Assembly (NCBI RefSeq): GCF_017875275.1
Contig: NZ_JAGGML010000001.1
Location: forward strand, 4,423,001 to 4,487,000
Length of the DNA stretch: 64,000 nucleotides
Reading direction: 5' to 3'
Origin: Xanthobacter flavus
Lineage (GTDB): Bacteria; Pseudomonadota; Alphaproteobacteria; Rhizobiales; Xanthobacteraceae
Part shown: positions 54,112-63,284 of the stretch, in pieces
Layout: the number at the start of each line of letters is the position of its first letter
Numbering within the stretch: position 1 is the first letter of the stretch
Notes under the pieces: generated by a model
The model's input: only the letters and a program-made list of their open reading frames with translations
Told to the model about the DNA's origin: nothing
Database searches by the model: none
Position numbers and translations under genes: made by a program

Positions 54112-55044
54112 TTATTGTTGCATTGCAGCAATGGCTGGATCGGCCAATGTGGCCTGCTCCAGCTTCGGCGCGATGCGGCGGGCTTCCGCAACGAGAGCAG
54201 CGGTAATGGGCGTCGTCGGCTCGCGATGGGGCACCACAAGGCCGATGGAATGGGAAATGTCCGGCTCCAGGATCGGGATGGAGCGCACCGTGGAGGTCAG
54301 CCCCAGCGAATCCGCCAGCATGGCGGGCATCACGCTCGACCACAGTCCCGTGCGCACGTGGGTGAACAGCACGATCATGGAGTTGGATTCCAGCGTCGGC
54401 TTGTGGCTGGCGCCGGCGGCGGCGAGGAGATTGTCCACGATCCGTCGGTTCTGCATGTCAGGGGTGAGAAGGGCGAGCTGCAACTCGGCCACCTCCGCCC
54501 AGGTGACGCTCTCACGGTCCCCGTATTTGGCATCGGCGGCGGTGACGAGGCGGTAGCGCTCGCGATAGAGCGGCACGGTGTTCACCCGGCCGAGCGGCTC
54601 GTTGTCGAGATAGGTGAGGCCGGCGTCGATCTCCAAATTCTCGAGGTGGTTCAGGATCTCGATGGAGGTGCGCGAGATCACCGTGAAGCGCACATCCGGA
54701 TGGCGCGCGCGGAACGGGGTCGTCAGCGCCGCCACCATGGGCAGAGCGGTGGGAATGGCGGCGATGCGCAGGGGGCCGGCGAGGCCGCGTTTCAGCGCAT
54801 CGATGTCCTGACGCATGGCGCGGGAATCGGCCACGATCCGCCGCGCCCATTCCAGCGTCCGCTCGCCCTCGGGCGTGAAGCCCATGAAGCGGGAGCCGCG
54901 CTGCACCAGCAGCACGCCGAGCGTGTCCTCCAGCTGTTTAATCCCGGCGGAGAGCGTGGGCTGGGTGACGCCGCAGGCCTCGGCCGCCCGGCCGAAGTGG
55001 CGTTCACGCGCAAGTGCGATCAGGTATTCGAGCTTGTCTATCAT
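54112..55044 (-). CDS. LysR-family regulator upstream of the fds operon
   Basis: The 310-residue LysR regulator has an N-terminal HTH (LEYLIALARERHFGRAAEAC, then GVTQPTLSAGIKQLEDTLGV) and a C-terminal co-inducer domain from about residue 90 (LAGPLRIAAIPTALPMVAAL). Regulators of this type next to fds genes (FdsR) activate formate dehydrogenase in response to formate. It is on the same strand as the operon and is not divergent, with 269 bp between its end and fdsG. A palindrome matching a LysR site lies in that gap. Confidence 0.88.
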   Translation of the reverse strand: MIDKLEYLIALARERHFGRAAEACGVTQPTLSAGIKQLEDTLGVLLVQRGSRFMGFTPEGERTLEWARRIVADSRAMRQDIDALKRGLAGPLRIAAIPTALPMVAALTTPFRARHPDVRFTVISRTSIEILNHLENLEIDAGLTYLDNEPLGRVNTVPLYRERYRLVTAADAKYGDRESVTWAEVAELQLALLTPDMQNRRIVDNLLAAAGASHKPTLESNSMIVLFTHVRTGLWSSVMPAMLADSLGLTSTVRSIPILEPDISHSIGLVVPHREPTTPITAALVAEARRIAPKLEQATLADPAIAAMQQ

Positions 55045-55328
55045 GCCGCCATATCAGTGCGGCGCGGGGGCGTGCGCAAGGCGCCATCGTTGCCGCACCG
55101 CAGCGGCTCGACATCTCATCCACTTCAATCGAACACCACCGGCATGGTCGGGGAAGCGGAGCTGCTCTGTCCGGCGGTAACCCGGAGGTGCATTAGATGA
55201 TTCGCGCAACCCTACTCTCGCGAACGTGACCTTGAGCAGAGGAACCGTCCCCAGCCAATTAAGGTTATATTAGGGATGGCGATGGTGCGGCGGACCATCA
55301 GCCGGAATCGGGGAAAGGGAGTCCCGCG

Positions 55329-55490
55329 ATGCCCCGCGTTGCCAATGGTTCCGTTCTGATTTCCGTGGTCGTGATGATGCTTGCCGCGCTGCTGGTGGCG
55401 ACGCCTACCCTCGCGGTGTTGACGCAGCCGCACGAGCGCCCGGCCGAGACGCCGAGGCCGCCTGTTCAGCACGTGTCCGCCTTCGCTTGA
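55329..55490 (+). CDS. Small single-membrane-segment protein, 53 residues
   Basis: A short open frame encodes MPRVANGSVL followed by a hydrophobic run (LISVVVMMLAALLVATPTLA) that looks like a signal peptide or membrane anchor, then a Pro-rich tail (ERPAETPRPP). AGGGAG precedes the ATG by about 8 bases. No family is recognised, so it is supported only by the ribosome-binding site and its sensible composition. Confidence 0.45.
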   Translation: MPRVANGSVLISVVVMMLAALLVATPTLAVLTQPHERPAETPRPPVQHVSAFA

Positions 55491-55730
55491 GATCGTACTG
55501 CGCTGATGCTTGGCTGAGGCTTGCGGGGCCGCTTTCTTCGGCGCTGCGCCTCAAGCCCGCGAGACAGCCTTGGAGCTGGCGAAGGTGGGGGGTGCCTGCG
55601 GCTTCGCGCGCGTCACGCTCCATTCTTTCCCGCGAATGCTGAAATGCGCACGCGGCGCCGTTCTGCGGGGGCCGCGTGACAGAGGGCTTGTGACGCGCTG
55701 TCGGGGGCTAGCTGCCGGGCGTTCCTGAAA

Positions 55731-56495
55731 ATGGGTGGAGACATGGCGGTGCGATTGGGGCAAGGCGTACAGCATGTCGGGCTGGCTTGCGCGGGGAAGG
55801 GGCCGCGAGCGCTGCTTTCCGCCGTCGCGGTCGGGCTGATGCTGGTTCTGGCTCCGCTCGGCAACGACGCATGGGCTCAGTCGCGCGGGCTGTTCCCGTC
55901 CCACGGCGGCTCACCGCTCGGCGACTTCTTCTCAGCCCTGTTCGGCGGACGGCCCTCCTATCGTCCTGTGGAGCAGCCCCGCATCATCGTGACGCCCCGC
56001 ATCATCTACGGTTCGCCCAGCTATAGCGGCGGCGGCCATGGCTATTGCGTGCGGACCTGCGACGGACGCTATTTCCCGCTTCCCGGTCGCGCGGGGGCGG
56101 AGAAGAGCGATCTCGCGCAATGCGCCGCCTTCTGTCCCGCCGCCAACATGACCGTGGTGAGCACGTCTGACCCCGCGCGCGGCATCGATGGCGCCGTCAC
56201 CCGCGACGGCAAGCCCTATTCGGAGCTGCCCAATGCCTATGTCTTCCGCCAGCGTCTGGTGGAGGGGTGCACCTGCAACGGCAAGGTCGGCGGCCTCACC
56301 CATGTCGATGTGATGGCGGATCCCACCCTGAAGCGCGGCGATGTGGTGATGACATCCGAAGGCAGCCGCGTCTTCACCGGCAAAACCAAGGCGCCGCCCT
56401 ATCGCGCCGCGGATTTCGTCGAGCCGTCCCGCTTCCCCGAGCTCCCGCGCTCCATGCGGGCGCGCCTCGACGAACTGACGGTGGCCTCGCGATAG
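55731..56495 (+). CDS. DUF2865 exported protein
   Basis: The 254-residue protein has an N-terminal hydrophobic export segment (LLSAVAVGLMLVLAPLG). Its mature part carries the DUF2865 blocks GYCVRTCDGRYFPLPG, LAQCAAFCPAANM and GCTCNG, so there are at least six conserved cysteines. It is probably periplasmic; function unknown. An ATG at 55743 (MAVRLGQG) with a nearby GGAG is an alternative start. Confidence 0.75.
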   Translation: MGGDMAVRLGQGVQHVGLACAGKGPRALLSAVAVGLMLVLAPLGNDAWAQSRGLFPSHGGSPLGDFFSALFGGRPSYRPVEQPRIIVTPRIIYGSPSYSGGGHGYCVRTCDGRYFPLPGRAGAEKSDLAQCAAFCPAANMTVVSTSDPARGIDGAVTRDGKPYSELPNAYVFRQRLVEGCTCNGKVGGLTHVDVMADPTLKRGDVVMTSEGSRVFTGKTKAPPYRAADFVEPSRFPELPRSMRARLDELTVASR

Positions 56496-56504
56496 GCGCT
56501 GCCG

Positions 56505-56912
56505 CTAGCTCTTGGGCCGCTGGCGTTCGAGGTTCAAGGCGACCGCGGCGCGGATGAGGGCCTTGAACGCTTCGGCATCCACCTCATCGCCCTGCCGGAT
56601 ATCGATAGCCCGGCGCGTCCCGCCGCCAAGGCTGGCATTGAAGAGCCCGGCGGGATCATCCAGCGCCGCGCCTCTGGCGAAGGTCAGCTTCACATAGGCC
56701 TTGTAGACCTCGCCCGTACACAGGATGCCGGCATGTTCCCATGTGGGCACGCCGGCCGGATTGGTGGGCTTCACCCACTTCACCGCTTCGGTCACCTCGG
56801 GATCGGCCTCGTGGATCAGGGCGCGCACGCGGGCGAGGACATCGCCGCGCCAGTCCGCGAGCCCGGCGATCTTCTCGTCGATCCGGCCGGTGGGGGAAGC
56901 GGCATCACCCAT
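56505..56912 (-). CDS. DUF1801 domain protein
   Basis: The 135-residue cytoplasmic protein has LARVRALIHEADPEVTEAVKW and GILCTGEVYKAYVKLTFA, the core of the DUF1801 (YdhG-like) family, whose biochemical role is unsettled. The start ATG at 56912 follows AGGAAG with 6-base spacing, preferred over 56933. It converges on the DUF2865 gene. Confidence 0.75.
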   Translation of the reverse strand: MGDAASPTGRIDEKIAGLADWRGDVLARVRALIHEADPEVTEAVKWVKPTNPAGVPTWEHAGILCTGEVYKAYVKLTFARGAALDDPAGLFNASLGGGTRRAIDIRQGDEVDAEAFKALIRAAVALNLERQRPKS

Positions 56913-56957
56913 GCGTTCTTCCTGGCTGCCCAAGCGCCGGCCTTGCCGCCCTGACGT

Positions 56958-58304
56958 TCAGACGGCGGCCCGGCTGCGCGACGATTTGCGATTGCGGCGG
57001 ACGGCGCCGCCCGCCGAAGCGCTCTCGGCCGCGGCGTCGGCCATGTCGGCGTCGGTTATGTCGGCGTCGGGGGCCTCTTCCTCGTCTGCGGGCGCGTCTG
57101 TCTGGTCCAGAAGCGAACGAATGCGCGCGGCGAGATCGCCGGCGGCACCGTCGGCCACTGCCTGGCGGATGGGCGACCCGTCGCCCTCCATCCGGGCGGT
57201 CAAAGCGGCGAGGCGTGCGGCGAGGTCGGCCATGCTTTCGCGCAGGAGCGCGTTGTCTGCCGCGTTGGCAGGAGCAATTTCGCTCGCGAGGGGGGCGGGA
57301 GCCGGCGGGCCGCTATCGGCGCTGCGACGCTGCACCGCTTCTTCCATGAGGGCATGGTCGGCCTTGAGCATGCGCAAGGCATCTTCCAGCCGCCGGTTCT
57401 CGGCCTCGGCCGCGACGAACTCGCTGGCGCGGCGCTGCTCGAAGGCGTGGACCACGGCGCGGTTGGCGTCGAGATCGGTCTCGGCCGTCGCAAGCGACTG
57501 GGCCAGCCGGTCGCGTTCGGCCTCAAGCGCGGCGATGGCCTGAGCGCGCGCCTCGCTTTCCGCCACCTTCAGGGCGAGGGCTTCCTGCGCCTCGGTGAGA
57601 TCGGTCGAAAGTTCGGTCGCCGCCTGGGCGGCGATGGCGCGGGCTTCAAGGGTCGCGGCGCGCTCGGCGTCCAGGGTGGCAGAGGTCTCCTCCAGCCGGC
57701 GCGTGGTGTCGGAAAGGCGGGCGCCCAGGCTCGCCACGTCCGCTTCCAGGGCGGTGATGCGCGTGCGGGCGGCGGCAAGAGCCTCCTCGCGCGCCTTCAA
57801 CGCCTCGGCCTGCGCGCGCGCATCGCCGGTGAGCGTGCCGTGCGCGGCTTCCAGCGCGGCAAGGGCGGCGACACGATCGGCCAGCGCCTCTTCCAGACGG
57901 GCGACCGTCGCCGTGCGGTCGGTGAGCTGGTCCTGCGTCTCGCCCAGCAGCACGTCGCGCTCGGCGCTGGTTGCCTGCAGTAGGGCGTGCTGGGCCTGGA
58001 GGGTCTTCAGCTCGCCCTCCAGCTCGAAAGTGCGTTGACGCTGGGTCTCGATGGTGGCGGCATTGGCGACGATGGTGTCGCGCATGGCGTCGGATTGCAG
58101 CTCCAGCCGCCGCTGATTGAGCGCGAAGAAGGCGCGCTGCTGGTCCTTGTCGGCCTGCACCTCGAAGATCGAGATGGGAACCGCCGCCTCCACCCGCTTG
58201 GTGGTGAGCCGGACGGCCCGGTGCCAAACGGCGGGCAGCACGAGCAGAGCCACGAGCGTCGCGATCAGCACGCCCAGCATGAAGTACATGATCTGCTCGA
58301 TCAC
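56958..58304 (-). CDS. Membrane-anchored coiled-coil protein
   Basis: The 448-residue protein has one N-terminal transmembrane helix (residues about 5-26, MYFMLGVLIATLVALLVLPA). A coiled coil of nearly 300 residues follows (about 80-330) rich in Ala, Glu, Arg and Leu heptads, and then a low-complexity acidic/Ala tail with basic end (VRRNRKSSRSRAAV). It probably faces the cytoplasm and could act in envelope or cell-division organisation, but no family was recognised. It lies next to eipA on the same strand. Confidence 0.75.
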   Translation of the reverse strand: MIEQIMYFMLGVLIATLVALLVLPAVWHRAVRLTTKRVEAAVPISIFEVQADKDQQRAFFALNQRRLELQSDAMRDTIVANAATIETQRQRTFELEGELKTLQAQHALLQATSAERDVLLGETQDQLTDRTATVARLEEALADRVAALAALEAAHGTLTGDARAQAEALKAREEALAAARTRITALEADVASLGARLSDTTRRLEETSATLDAERAATLEARAIAAQAATELSTDLTEAQEALALKVAESEARAQAIAALEAERDRLAQSLATAETDLDANRAVVHAFEQRRASEFVAAEAENRRLEDALRMLKADHALMEEAVQRRSADSGPPAPAPLASEIAPANAADNALLRESMADLAARLAALTARMEGDGSPIRQAVADGAAGDLAARIRSLLDQTDAPADEEEAPDADITDADMADAAAESASAGGAVRRNRKSSRSRAAV

Positions 58305-58444
58305 GCGCGCACTCGCCCTTCGCCTAGAGGCACGCCGGCAAGGACACCGCCGTCACCTGAGCCGCGCCTGCCTGTCGGCGGGCGCCAGCGCCATTCATGC
58401 CATGGCCCGCGCGCCCGTGCCAGCGCCGTGCGCGGGGGAACTGC

Positions 58445-59080
58445 TCAGAAGGGGTTCCAGGTGGGGTTGGGGGTGAACTTGAGGTAGCCGAGGTTGGCGC
58501 CGAGGCGCACGCCCACGCCCGAGCGGATCGGAACCACCACGATGCCGTCGGCGCCGAGCGCGGTCATGCCGAATCCCGCCACCAGATAGGCCGAGCCGGA
58601 GATGCCGCCGAAGCGGCGGAAAATGTCATCGACGCTCTTCAGATTGTAGACGAGGATCATGGTGCGGGCGCCGTCGCCGCCGAAATCCCACCCCACCGAG
58701 GGACCCTGCCAGTAGATCTTCAGGTCACCGGCGTTGCGGGTATAGAGCACGCCCTCGCCGTAGCGCAGGCCGCCGATGAAGGCGCCGGCGCCTTCCTGGC
58801 CCAGGATGTAGCCGTTGGGCTGGCCCCACTGGCCCACCGCCTTCTCGATGGACAGCGCCAGCCCGCGGGAGACGCTGCCGAAGAACGAGTGGCCCTTGCT
58901 CACCAGTTCGTTGGTTGAATAGTTCTGTGGCGCCGTCCCCTGTTGTGCGGCGGCCGGGGTGAGCCCGGCGGCGAGCGGCAGGCCAGAGACAACGCCCATG
59001 GCGACCGCGAGCGCGCGGGCGGTCTTCAGGAGGCGTGAAGAGAAGCGCACGGAAGCAAAGCGCAAGGGAGAAAAGCGCAT
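58445..59080 (-). CDS. eipA: EipA-like envelope integrity protein (DUF1134)
   Basis: The 211-residue protein has a signal peptide and the DUF1134 fold. Conserved segments include KAVGQWGQPNGYILGQEG, YGEGVLYTRNAG, VGWDFGGDGARTMILVYNL and YLKFTPNPTWNPF. EipA is a periplasmic protein of alphaproteobacteria needed for envelope stress resistance in Brucella, where it lies beside chpT and ctrA. Start ATG 59080 gives MRFSPLRFAS. Two GANTC sites lie upstream, consistent with cell-cycle control. Confidence 0.8.
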   Translation of the reverse strand: MRFSPLRFASVRFSSRLLKTARALAVAMGVVSGLPLAAGLTPAAAQQGTAPQNYSTNELVSKGHSFFGSVSRGLALSIEKAVGQWGQPNGYILGQEGAGAFIGGLRYGEGVLYTRNAGDLKIYWQGPSVGWDFGGDGARTMILVYNLKSVDDIFRRFGGISGSAYLVAGFGMTALGADGIVVVPIRSGVGVRLGANLGYLKFTPNPTWNPF

Positions 59081-59263
59081 GGGGTCTCTCGCGGTGGGCT
59101 TCGGCCGAAGGGCTTCAGCAGGCGGGCGGGCGGCGGACTCGCAAACGACGGACATTCGAATCGGCCCGATTATGGCGAGCAGTGTGACCGGGCAAAGGCG
59201 CTCGGTCGCTTGTCCCGCGCCGTTGCGCCACAATCACCATCGTCGCTGCGTGTTATCGCGACG

Positions 59264-60106
59264 TTAATCGGCGGAGTTCGCCCGCGCCGGGCCGCCGGCG
59301 CCCCAGGCAATGAAGCCGTGGACCTTGTAGCCGTTTTCTTGATGCCCATAGGTGAGCGGGCTGCCATCCGGGCGGGTCACGCTGCCGCCGGCCGCCGCCA
59401 CCAAAGCGTGGCCGGCCGCGCTGTCCCATTCCATCACGGTCCCGAGGCGGGGATAAAGGTCCACCTTGCCCTCGGCGAGCAGCCCGAACTTCAGCGCCGA
59501 GCCGGCGGGAATGCGCTCGGCCACCGCGTAGCGGCCGATCAGGGCGTCGGTCGCGGGATCGCCATGGGAACGGCTCGCCGCCACCACGATCGGACCTTCG
59601 GGCACCCTGCGGCAGCCGATGGGCGTCCAGTCCTGCGCATCCACCGCGGCGCCCGGCGCGCGGATGGCGCGGAAAGCGGCGCCCGGCCGGCCGGCGAACA
59701 GCAGCGCCCGCGCCGGGGCATAGACGACGCCGAGCACCGGCGTGCCATCCTCCACCAAAGCGATGTTCACCGTGTACTCGCCGTTGCCGGAGATGAATTC
59801 CTTGGTGCCGTCGAGGGGGTCCACCAGCACGAAGCGGTTGCCGCAGTTCACCTGCGCCCCCAGCGCCATGGCCTCCTCTGCCACCACGGGAACGCCGGGC
59901 AGGAGGCGGGCCAGCGCGGCGCAGATGATCGCCTCCGCCGCATGGTCGGCCGCCGTCACCGGGCTGAGGTCCGCCTTGTGGCTGGGGTCGATGCCCTCGG
60001 CCTCGATGCGCCGGATGGCAACGCCGGCCTCAAGCGCCGCCTCCGCCAGCCCCGCGAGGATGGCGGCATCGGTGGGCGCGGGGGAGCGGGGAGGGCGCTG
60101 GGTCAT
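59264..60106 (-). CDS. cysQ: 3'(2'),5'-bisphosphate nucleotidase CysQ
   Basis: CysQ hydrolyses PAP to AMP, clearing a by-product of sulfate assimilation. The 280-residue IMP-superfamily protein has VVAEEAMALG, FVLVDPLDGTKEFISGNGEYTV split across the metal motif, and VMEWDSAAGHALVAAAGG, as in CysQ. It is the second IMP-family protein in the window and the better match to CysQ. It lies between eipA and chpT. Confidence 0.92.
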   Translation of the reverse strand: MTQRPPRSPAPTDAAILAGLAEAALEAGVAIRRIEAEGIDPSHKADLSPVTAADHAAEAIICAALARLLPGVPVVAEEAMALGAQVNCGNRFVLVDPLDGTKEFISGNGEYTVNIALVEDGTPVLGVVYAPARALLFAGRPGAAFRAIRAPGAAVDAQDWTPIGCRRVPEGPIVVAASRSHGDPATDALIGRYAVAERIPAGSALKFGLLAEGKVDLYPRLGTVMEWDSAAGHALVAAAGGSVTRPDGSPLTYGHQENGYKVHGFIAWGAGGPARANSAD

Positions 60107-60327
60107 GATGGGTCTCGATCGTCTCGCTTCAGGCGTCTCTAGACGGGCGCGGACCCCATGTCGATGCGGGGCGGCGATGCGGGGGGGCGATGCGGCGGGC
60201 GGGCCGGCGCCGCTTGTGGCCCTTCCCGGCAGCGGTGTATCAGGGCCGGCCGTCCTTCGAGACGGATTCGCTGTTCGAGACGCATGCGGTGCCCGGCGCC
60301 GTCTCCGTCGCCGCCCCGGGAAACGTC

Positions 60328-60981
60328 ATGTCCGCCGACGCCCCCCGCATTCCGCTTGCCGTTTCCGCCCTCGATCTCGGCGCGCTCCTGTGCTCGCGGG
60401 TCTGCCACGACGTCATCAGCCCGGTGGGCGCCATCGTCAACGGCCTCGAGGTGCTCGAGGATGAGAACGCCGCCGACATGCGCGACGTCGCCCTCGACCT
60501 CATCGCCAAGAGCGCCCGGCAGGCCTCGGCCCGGCTTCAGTTCACCCGGCTCGCCTTCGGCGCGGCGGGCTCGGCCGGTGCGCGGCTTGATACCGGGGAT
60601 GCCGAGCAGGTGGTGCGCGGTGTCATCGAGGATCAGCGCACGGCGCTGGAATGGACGCTGCCGCGTGTGCTGCTGCCCAAGAACCGGGTGAAGCTGCTGC
60701 TCAACCTCGTGCTGCTGGCCGGCACCACCGTGCCCCGCGGCGGCGTCATCCGCGTCACCGGGGCGGGGGAGGGGGACGACGTGACGTTCGCCCTCGTCTC
60801 CACCGGCCAAAGCGCCCGCATTCCGCAGGGGATCGAGGCACTGGCCAACGGCACCCTGCCCGAGGGCGGGCTCGACGCCCATTCCGTGCAGCCCTTCTAT
60901 GCCGGCCTGCTGGCCAGCGACTGCGGCCTTTCCATCGGCTTCACCCAGGACGGCGATACGGTTACCCTGACCGCTGCCTGA
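60328..60981 (+). CDS. chpT: Histidine phosphotransferase ChpT
   Basis: ChpT relays phosphate from the CckA receiver to CtrA and CpdR, a core step in the alphaproteobacterial cell cycle. The 217-residue protein begins with the dimerisation/phosphotransfer helix containing SRVCHDVISPVGAIVNGLE, whose His27 is the phospho-acceptor, and ends in a degenerate ATPase-like domain. Its response-regulator target ctrA lies 1.1 kb downstream on the other strand. Start ATG 60328 gives MSADAPRIPL. A longer upstream reading is not needed. Confidence 0.9.
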   Translation: MSADAPRIPLAVSALDLGALLCSRVCHDVISPVGAIVNGLEVLEDENAADMRDVALDLIAKSARQASARLQFTRLAFGAAGSAGARLDTGDAEQVVRGVIEDQRTALEWTLPRVLLPKNRVKLLLNLVLLAGTTVPRGGVIRVTGAGEGDDVTFALVSTGQSARIPQGIEALANGTLPEGGLDAHSVQPFYAGLLASDCGLSIGFTQDGDTVTLTAA

Positions 60982-61000
60982 TCCTATCCGAGGACGTGGC

Positions 61001-61177
61001 ATGAGCGTTGCCGCCCGGCTTCTCCTGCTTGTCGCGCTGCTCTGCGGCGCGCTGGGGCTGGTGGCTGCGGTGACGGTGGCAGCGACCGGCGTCGCCATGG
61101 CCCACGCCGGTTGCCCGCATGAAACGGCGCGGGCGGCTCCGGCGGCGGGGAAGCGCGCACACGACCGGTGCCGGTGA
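61001..61177 (+). CDS. Small exported protein, 58 residues
   Basis: The open frame encodes MSVAARLLLLVALLCGALGL then a signal-like run ending near VAMAHAG, leaving a short mature piece GCPHETARAAPAAGKRAHDRCR with two Cys and two His. GAGGA precedes the ATG. It follows chpT by 19 bp. The family is unknown, and the stop overlaps a perfect 8-bp hairpin (61176-61198). Confidence 0.45.
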   Translation: MSVAARLLLLVALLCGALGLVAAVTVAATGVAMAHAGCPHETARAAPAAGKRAHDRCR

Positions 61178-61545
61178 CGCGACGGTCCATGTCGCGTCGG
61201 GACCGTCAGTGGCATCCGCGACGCATCATCCGTCGCCCGCAAAGGCGCGACTGGCTTCGACGGCTGAATTTCCGATCCATTCCCACGCAGGCGGCCCGTC
61301 GATGCCTTCCGGCCCGTCCTGCTGCTAGGGTTCGGGTTGTCTGATGACCTGCCACTGGGTCGTGCCGACGCTTGACCTCGCGCCCGGACCGGACGGTCCC
61401 GGCCAACGCGTCGGCTTTGCCCTGTCGGGCGAACGGCCGGCTGTTGGACCCGAGGTCCAGCTCCCGCCCCCGCGACACCAGGCCTGACGGCCACGGTGCC
61501 GGCCCCAGGGCGCCGAACACGTGTTCCATCTATGAGGAGAGACCC
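61178..61545. other. Intergenic region before DUF305 gene
   Basis: This 368-bp stretch starts with a hairpin (GACGCGAC, 61176-61183, with GTCGCGTC, 61191-61198) that could end the small upstream transcript. The rest has no convincing gene: a short frame at 61343 has neither ribosome-binding site nor recognisable product. The promoter of the DUF305 gene must lie here. Confidence 0.5.
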
Positions 61546-61989
61546 ATGCGGTCCCGCATCTTCGCGGCGCGCCTTGGCGCGGCCGTGCCTTTCACCCTCG
61601 TTGCCGCCGTCTGCGCCGGCATCCTGTCCATCGCCCCGGCGGCGGCCCAGTCGGCCATGCCCGGCGGGCACGACATGCACAACATGTCCCCTGCCATCGG
61701 CACCCCGGCTGCCGCCGACACGCCCTCCACCGCCGCGTTCAAGGCGGCCGGGGCGCGGATGCACAAGGATATGGACATCGCCTATTCCGGCAACGCCGAC
61801 GTGGATTTCGTGCGCGGCATGATCCCCCACCACGAGGGCGCCGTGGCCATGGCGAAGGTCGAGCTCGCCTTCGGCAAGGATCCCGAGATCCGCAAGCTCG
61901 CGGAGGGCATCATCAAGGCGCAGGAGGAGGAGATCGTCTTCATGAAGGCCTGGCTCGCCCGCGCCGAGGCGCGTGCCCCCTCGAAGTAG
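61546..61989 (+). CDS. DUF305 exported protein, probable copper-binding
   Basis: The 147-residue periplasmic protein has a signal peptide (ending near APAAAQS) and a Met/His-rich stretch [13 protein letters not shown]. The DUF305 domain has [20 protein letters not shown], then [18 protein letters not shown], whose HH pair is the family hallmark. DUF305 proteins often accompany copper resistance systems. The ATG at 61546 follows TGAGGAG. It ends near the ctrA stop, with a 12-bp hairpin between. Confidence 0.88.
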   Translation: MRSRIFAARLGAAVPFTLVAAVCAGILSIAPAAAQSAMPGGHDMHNMSPAIGTPAAADTPSTAAFKAAGARMHKDMDIAYSGNADVDFVRGMIPHHEGAVAMAKVELAFGKDPEIRKLAEGIIKAQEEEIVFMKAWLARAEARAPSK

Positions 61990-62003
61990 CCGGCCCCAAA
62001 CGC

Positions 62004-62031
62004 ATGAGGCCCCGCCGGAGCGGGGCCTCAT
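62004..62031. terminator. Bidirectional hairpin between DUF305 gene and ctrA
   Basis: ATGAGGCCCCGC-cgga-GCGGGGCCTCAT is a perfect 12-bp inverted repeat between the converging DUF305 and ctrA genes. T-tracts are absent on both sides, so termination may be only partly intrinsic. Confidence 0.65.
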
Positions 62032-62056
62032 GTCGAAGCGGGAAGGGGAAAGGGGA

Positions 62057-62758
<702 letters not shown>

Positions 62759-62826
62759 GGCTATCCCTTTCCTCGCAACTAGCCGAAAGGCGGCGGCGCC
62801 GACTTTCGTTGCTCGGCCATCGGGGT

Positions 62827-62922
62827 GATTCGCGTTACGTGTGTAGAATCGTTAACAGAACTCGATTCCTGACCACAAGAGTCTGCGCAAAAATCTTTGT
62901 GCATGGGAGTCAAGACTGACTC
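62827..62922. promoter_or_regulatory. Cluster of six GANTC sites upstream of ctrA
   Basis: GANTC, the recognition sequence of the cell-cycle methylase CcrM, occurs at 62827-62831, 62846-62850, 62864-62868, 62879-62883, 62907-62911 and 62918-62922. The last two are inside a small inverted repeat (GGAGTC...GACTCC, 62906-62923). GTTAAC, a CtrA-like half site, lies at 62851-62856. In Caulobacter the ctrA P1 promoter is controlled by GANTC methylation, so this is a likely methylation-sensitive ctrA promoter region. The remaining gap to fliJ has no further GANTC. Confidence 0.75.
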
Positions 62923-63186
62923 CGTTTCAGGCACTTAAGGTTTTTCCACAGGCTCACGCAAACGCCCGACCACCCCTGACCCGAGCCCCTTGATCCGGCG
63001 TCCAGCTGATGGCGCGGCGGCGCATCACCCGAACCGTAGCGTCATCATTAACGAAGGCGGTAAACGATTGGTTGCCGCCGGGGCGGTTCGTGCGATTTTC
63101 CTGCAACAGCGACGCCGCAGGTAAGGAAAGGGCAACCAGCACAGGACATTCTCATCACCCGGAGGCCCCGGCGCACATGGGCGGGC

Positions 63187-63230
63187 AGCCTGGCAGAAGC
63201 TTGGCAGAAAGCTTGGCATTCAGCTTGGCA
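63187..63230 (+). repeat. Helically phased direct repeats upstream of fliJ
   Basis: Four copies of AGCYTGGCA begin at 63187, 63198, 63210 and 63222, that is with 11, 12 and 12 bp periods. They lie 55-98 bp upstream of the fliJ start. Phasing near one helical turn suggests cooperative protein binding on one face of DNA. The core TTGGCA also resembles half of a sigma-54 promoter. Confidence 0.7.
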
Positions 63231-63284
63231 GGCAACATGGGCAATGACCGAAGGGCAGCGTCATAAGTACCGGAGTAGACGCCG

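Noticed and set aside
61343-61486. Short frame (about 47 codons) before the DUF305 gene
   Set aside because: No ribosome-binding site, no hydrophobic segment and no recognisable motif.
63048-63064. TTAA-containing sequence considered as a full CtrA box
   Set aside because: The two half sites do not have the TTAA-N7-TTAA spacing. Only isolated half sites are present.
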